DNA of 60,890 nucleotides from Phycicoccus sp. (lineage in GTDB: Bacteria > Actinomycetota > Actinomycetes > Actinomycetales > Dermatophilaceae). A program made the translations under genes and the position numbers. The stretch spans positions 1-60,890 of the forward strand of contig JAGOME010000016.1 of the NCBI GenBank assembly GCA_017993715.1, written 5' to 3'. This document shows positions 57,948 through 60,890 of this stretch, piece after piece. The notes below the pieces were generated by a model. It made no database searches. It was not told the DNA's origin and worked only from the letters and a program-made list of their open reading frames with translations. How positions within the stretch are numbered: the first letter of the stretch is position 1; each line of letters starts with the position of its first letter.

Positions 57948-58863
57948 GGTCGACTCCCTTGAGTCCGAGGCGTTCGCGCGCCTGCGCCGGCGTGGCCACG
58001 GTGTGACCGAGTGCTTCGATGATGCCGCGGATCTTGGTGACTTGAGCGGCATTCGACGGCGTGAGCGCCCCCGGGCCGATATAGAGGCTGTCCTCCATGC
58101 CGACCCGCAGGTTGCCACCGAGCAGGGCCGCCTGGGTGGCGAACGACATCTGGTGCCGCCCCGCGGCGAGCACCGACCATTCGTAGCTGTCGCCGAAGAG
58201 CTTCTGCGCGATCGTGTGCATGTGCATGAGGTTGTCGAGATCGGCGCCGACCCCACCGAGAATTCCGAAGACCATCTGCACGAAGAACGGCGGCTCGATC
58301 CAGCCCTGGTCGATCAGCCAGGCCAGGTTGTAGAGGTGGCCGAGGTCGTAGCACTCGAACTCGAACTTCGTGCCATGGCCCTGGCCGAGCTCCTTGACGA
58401 CATACTCCATGTCCCCGAACGTGTTCCGGAAAATGAAGTCCCGGGTCATCTCGAGGAACTTCGGCTCCCAGTCGTGCTGCCAGTTCGTGTACTTCTCGAG
58501 CATCGGGAAGATCCCGAAGTTGAGCGAGCCGACGTTGAGCGAAGCCATCTCCGGTGAGGTCGCGACCGCCGCGCGTAGCCGCTCCTCCCGCGTCATGCCC
58601 AGCCCCCCTCCCGTGGAGACGTTGAGCACGGCATCGGACTCGGCCTTGATGCGCCCCATGAAGTCAAGGAAGAGCTCTGGATCCGGGTCCGGCTGACCGG
58701 TTTCCGGATCACGGGCGTGCAGGTGAATGACGGCCGCGCCGGCGTGGGCCGCCTCGACCGCCGCATTCGCGATCTGCTCCGGAGTGATCGGCAGGTGCGG
58801 CGACATGGTGGGGGTGTGAATGCCGCCCGTCGGCGCGCAGGTGATGATGACCGGCTTGCTCAC
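57934..58863 (-). CDS. BKACE-family beta-keto acid cleavage enzyme
   Basis: 309 residues of the DUF849/BKACE family. N-terminal IITCAPTGGIHTP and the zinc-binding HLHARDP near 48, with STGGGLGMT near 83 and the long insertion EKYTNWQHDWEPKFLEMTRD. Members condense a beta-keto acid with acetyl-CoA and release acetoacetate plus a CoA ester; 3-dehydrocarnitine is one known substrate. GTG start overlaps the Rieske gene stop by four bases. Confidence 0.85.
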   Translation of the reverse strand: MSKPVIITCAPTGGIHTPTMSPHLPITPEQIANAAVEAAHAGAAVIHLHARDPETGQPDPDPELFLDFMGRIKAESDAVLNVSTGGGLGMTREERLRAAVATSPEMASLNVGSLNFGIFPMLEKYTNWQHDWEPKFLEMTRDFIFRNTFGDMEYVVKELGQGHGTKFEFECYDLGHLYNLAWLIDQGWIEPPFFVQMVFGILGGVGADLDNLMHMHTIAQKLFGDSYEWSVLAAGRHQMSFATQAALLGGNLRVGMEDSLYIGPGALTPSNAAQVTKIRGIIEALGHTVATPAQARERLGLKGVDLVTF

Positions 58864-60032
58864 AACGCCACACCTTCTGGCGAAGCGTGGTCGGACGCGC
58901 CCACCAGATCGCGATACGCCGCCAATACCAGACCATGGAAGTGGTGGACGCCGTGCTCGGACAACCCCGAATCACCGGGGTCGACCACGATTCGGCCTTG
59001 GTCGAAGGCGGGCGTCTTCATGCCCCGCTGGACGCTCTCGACGATGGTGATGTCCTGCTGCTGCAGGATCGTGTCGATATAGGTGATCGCCTGCTCCTCG
59101 GCGGGCTCGATGTCGGTGTTGGGGAGGAAGAAGTCCCACGTCTCCAGGGTGTGGTCGGGCCCGTCCGGCACGACGTGCAACACCATGAAGTTGCTTCGTC
59201 CGGGGTATCGCAGCAGGCAGGTGTTGGGCCAGAGCCACCAGACGGCGTGCTGGCGGACGTCGGCATTCGAGACGTCGTAGGCGACGTTGTCGTGAGTGCC
59301 GGCAGCGGCGAAATGGCTGCTCCAGATGCCGTGCGTCTTGACCTCGTAGGTGTCCATGTCGACCAGGTCGACAAACTCTTTGTGCGCCACGTGGCAGTGA
59401 TAGCACTCGAGGAAGTTGTCGATGATGTTCTTCCAGTTGGAGTTGATCCGGTAGGTGAGCCGCTTGGCGTGCGTGAGCGCGGCAACATCGGGAGCCCAGT
59501 GGGCGATCTCCGCAGCGAGGTCCGCGGCCTGCTCTGCCAGGGGCGCGGCACCCGGATCGAGGTTGACGTAGACAAAGCCACCGAACTCCTCGACCTGGAT
59601 CTGGTCAAGGCACACCTGGCTGTTGTCGAAGGTCTCCATCTTGTCGGCCCGCCGCGACCCCTTGAGCTGGCCATCGAGGTCGTAGGTCCACGCGTGGTAG
59701 GGGCAGACGATCCGGCGGGTCGTGCCCGCGCCGCTGAGGAGCTCATGGGCCCGGTGCTTGCAGACGTTGTAGAAGGACCGCAGGGCACCGTCACGGCCGC
59801 GAACCACCGCGATCGGCATGCCCGCCACGGTCGTCGACACATAACTGCCGGGCGTGGTCAACTGCTCGATGTGACAGACCCACTGCCACGTGCGGGCGAT
59901 GATGGCCTCCTGGTCGGCCTGCGCCCAAGTGGGGTCGGTGTAAGCCGCGGCCCGCAGGGACAGGGAACGGGAGGGTTCGGGGTCGTAGCCGGTCGCAATG
60001 TCCCGGACGTCGTCGACAGTGACGGAAGCCAT
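58860..60032 (-). CDS. Rieske non-haem iron oxygenase, alpha subunit
   Basis: 390 residues. Rieske cluster motif Cys-x-His in VCKHRAHE near 93 and Cys-x2-His in CPYHAWTYD near 112. The mononuclear iron site lies in [16 protein letters not shown] near 205 (His-x4-His). First gene of the operon with BKACE, dehydrogenase and VOC. Such enzymes demethylate or hydroxylate betaine-type or aromatic substrates (GbcA, CntA and phthalate-type). No reductase gene is adjacent, so electrons must come from elsewhere. Confidence 0.88.
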   Translation of the reverse strand: MASVTVDDVRDIATGYDPEPSRSLSLRAAAYTDPTWAQADQEAIIARTWQWVCHIEQLTTPGSYVSTTVAGMPIAVVRGRDGALRSFYNVCKHRAHELLSGAGTTRRIVCPYHAWTYDLDGQLKGSRRADKMETFDNSQVCLDQIQVEEFGGFVYVNLDPGAAPLAEQAADLAAEIAHWAPDVAALTHAKRLTYRINSNWKNIIDNFLECYHCHVAHKEFVDLVDMDTYEVKTHGIWSSHFAAAGTHDNVAYDVSNADVRQHAVWWLWPNTCLLRYPGRSNFMVLHVVPDGPDHTLETWDFFLPNTDIEPAEEQAITYIDTILQQQDITIVESVQRGMKTPAFDQGRIVVDPGDSGLSEHGVHHFHGLVLAAYRDLVGASDHASPEGVAL

Positions 60033-60051
60033 GGCCGAACGCTACGACATC

Positions 60052-60088
60052 CTGGACGATCGTTCAATATTCTTGTACGTCCGTTCAA
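60052..60088. promoter_or_regulatory. Two in-phase TetR-like operators
   Basis: CTGGACG-AT-CGTTCAA (60052-60067) and TTGTACG-TC-CGTTCAA (60073-60088) share the same architecture, with centres 21 bases or two helical turns apart, between the Rieske operon and the divergent SDR gene. No regulator gene is in the window. Confidence 0.6.
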
Positions 60089-60103
60089 TCGAGGAGGTCT
60101 GCG

Positions 60104-60853
60104 GTGAGCCCGACGACAGCACTCGTCACGGGTGGTTCGCGGGGAATCGGCGCTGCCATCGTCGCGCGGTTCCTCGCCGACGGCGTCCAGGTCATCACGT
60201 GTGGACGAGGTGGGCGACCGCCGGAACTGCCGACTCCGGCATTTTGGGTCTCCTGCGACGTCGCCAGTCCTCGCCAGGTGCGATCCCTGATCGAGGCGGC
60301 GCACACGGCATTCGGACCCATCGACACACTGGTCAACAACGCTGGCGTCCAAGTCGAGCGGACCGTGGTCGAGTCAAGTGACGACGACTGGGATACGGTC
60401 GTCGGGATCAACGCAAAAGGCGTGTTCAACACGTCCCGGGCCGCCCTCCCTGAGCTCACCGAGCGTGGCGGCGTGATCGTCAATGTCGGGTCGATCTCCG
60501 GAGTGGTGTCCGATCGGTCGCTGGCGCTCTACAACGCCTCGAAGGCATTCGTGCATTCGCTGACCCGCTCGATCGCCGTGGATCATGGGCCACGCGTACG
60601 CTGCAATGCCGTCCTCCCAGGATGGATCGAGACGGGTTTGGCGACGGCGACCTTCGAGCTGGCCTCCGATCCGTATGCCGCCCACCGGGACGCCATCGCC
60701 CGCCACCCGGCCAGCCGGCTGGGGCGGCCCGACGATGTCGCCGACGTGGTCGCTTGGCTCTGCTCAGATCAGGCACGCTTCGTCACGGGTCAGCTGATCA
60801 GCGTCGACGGCGGACTCACCGCGGCCTCGCCGATCGACCCGCGCCAGTTCTGA
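60104..60853 (+). CDS. SDR-family oxidoreductase
   Basis: 249 residues, a classical [11 protein letters not shown] near 9-16, [12 protein letters not shown] near 79, Ser in NVGSISG near 131 and YNASK (Tyr-x-x-x-Lys) near 146. NAD(P)-dependent; probably part of the same pathway as the divergent Rieske operon. GTG start with GAGGAGG seven bases upstream. It ends 37 bases before the C-rich end of the window. Confidence 0.9.
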   Translation: MSPTTALVTGGSRGIGAAIVARFLADGVQVITCGRGGRPPELPTPAFWVSCDVASPRQVRSLIEAAHTAFGPIDTLVNNAGVQVERTVVESSDDDWDTVVGINAKGVFNTSRAALPELTERGGVIVNVGSISGVVSDRSLALYNASKAFVHSLTRSIAVDHGPRVRCNAVLPGWIETGLATATFELASDPYAAHRDAIARHPASRLGRPDDVADVVAWLCSDQARFVTGQLISVDGGLTAASPIDPRQF

Positions 60854-60890
60854 CCGTTCGCGCTTTTGCCCCCCCCACCCCCCTCTACAC

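Noticed and set aside
1104-60313. GAATGCCG as a KOPS-type polar chromosome segregation motif
   Set aside because: The two orientations are almost equally frequent here; a polar motif should be skewed along one arm.

Overview
The window is about 61 kb of high-GC actinobacterial chromosome. GTG starts are common, ATGA-type overlaps couple many genes, and several transcripts look leaderless. Actinobacterial families such as a sunset-domain protein, a LytR_C protein, a HerA-like ATPase and bPH membrane proteins are present. The gene set fits a free-living, aerobic member of the Micrococcales; placement near Intrasporangiaceae/Dermatophilaceae is inference only. Both window ends run into C-rich low-complexity DNA and may be contig edges.

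Layout. 1-1.4 kb: a tandem array of promoter-like 61-bp units, a FrnE-like oxidoreductase and the SRP RNA gene. 1.4-6.4 kb: a composite transposon made of two identical 1392-bp IS256-family copies in direct orientation. Its cargo is a tRNA-Pro missing its first seven bases, the 3' part of a glycoside hydrolase 2 gene and a membrane-anchored alpha/beta hydrolase. One 8-bp target duplication lies outside the pair as a whole. 6.6-20 kb: tRNA-Ser(GGA), a PhoD-like phosphatase, propionyl-CoA synthetase, an AEC carrier, arylamine N-acetyltransferase, SDR, a HerA-like ATPase, LytR_C, CHAD and DedA proteins. A puzzling RNA gene at 20.0 kb has tRNA-Ser ends but no tRNA core. 20-36 kb: tadA/upp, small membrane proteins, a two-component system, an amino-acid permease, a YeiH/LysR pair, pntAB, two HTH regulators around a zinc-ribbon membrane protein, and the sunset-domain protein. 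36-44 kb: conserved small proteins, a frameshifted AbiEi/DUF559 gene, a CcdA/thioredoxin pair, an OmpR-type two-component system, a GntR-ABC operon and a sugar dehydrogenase lipoprotein; five copies of a 58-bp palindromic element sit between these genes. 45-54 kb: Kup, AlaA, two FluC subunits, a secreted subtilase, PurU and a large unknown membrane protein. 54-60.9 kb: a TetR/MFS pair and a four-gene catabolic operon (Rieske oxygenase, BKACE, 3-hydroxyacyl-CoA-dehydrogenase-like, VOC) divergent from an SDR gene across two putative operators.

The most striking signal belongs to no single gene. The octamer GAATGCCG (or its complement CGGCATTC) occurs about 70 times, in both orientations about equally, in genes and in intergenic hairpins. 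It is absent from the composite transposon. It behaves like a DNA-uptake-sequence or HIP1-type genome signature, which I do not know to be described for actinobacteria.
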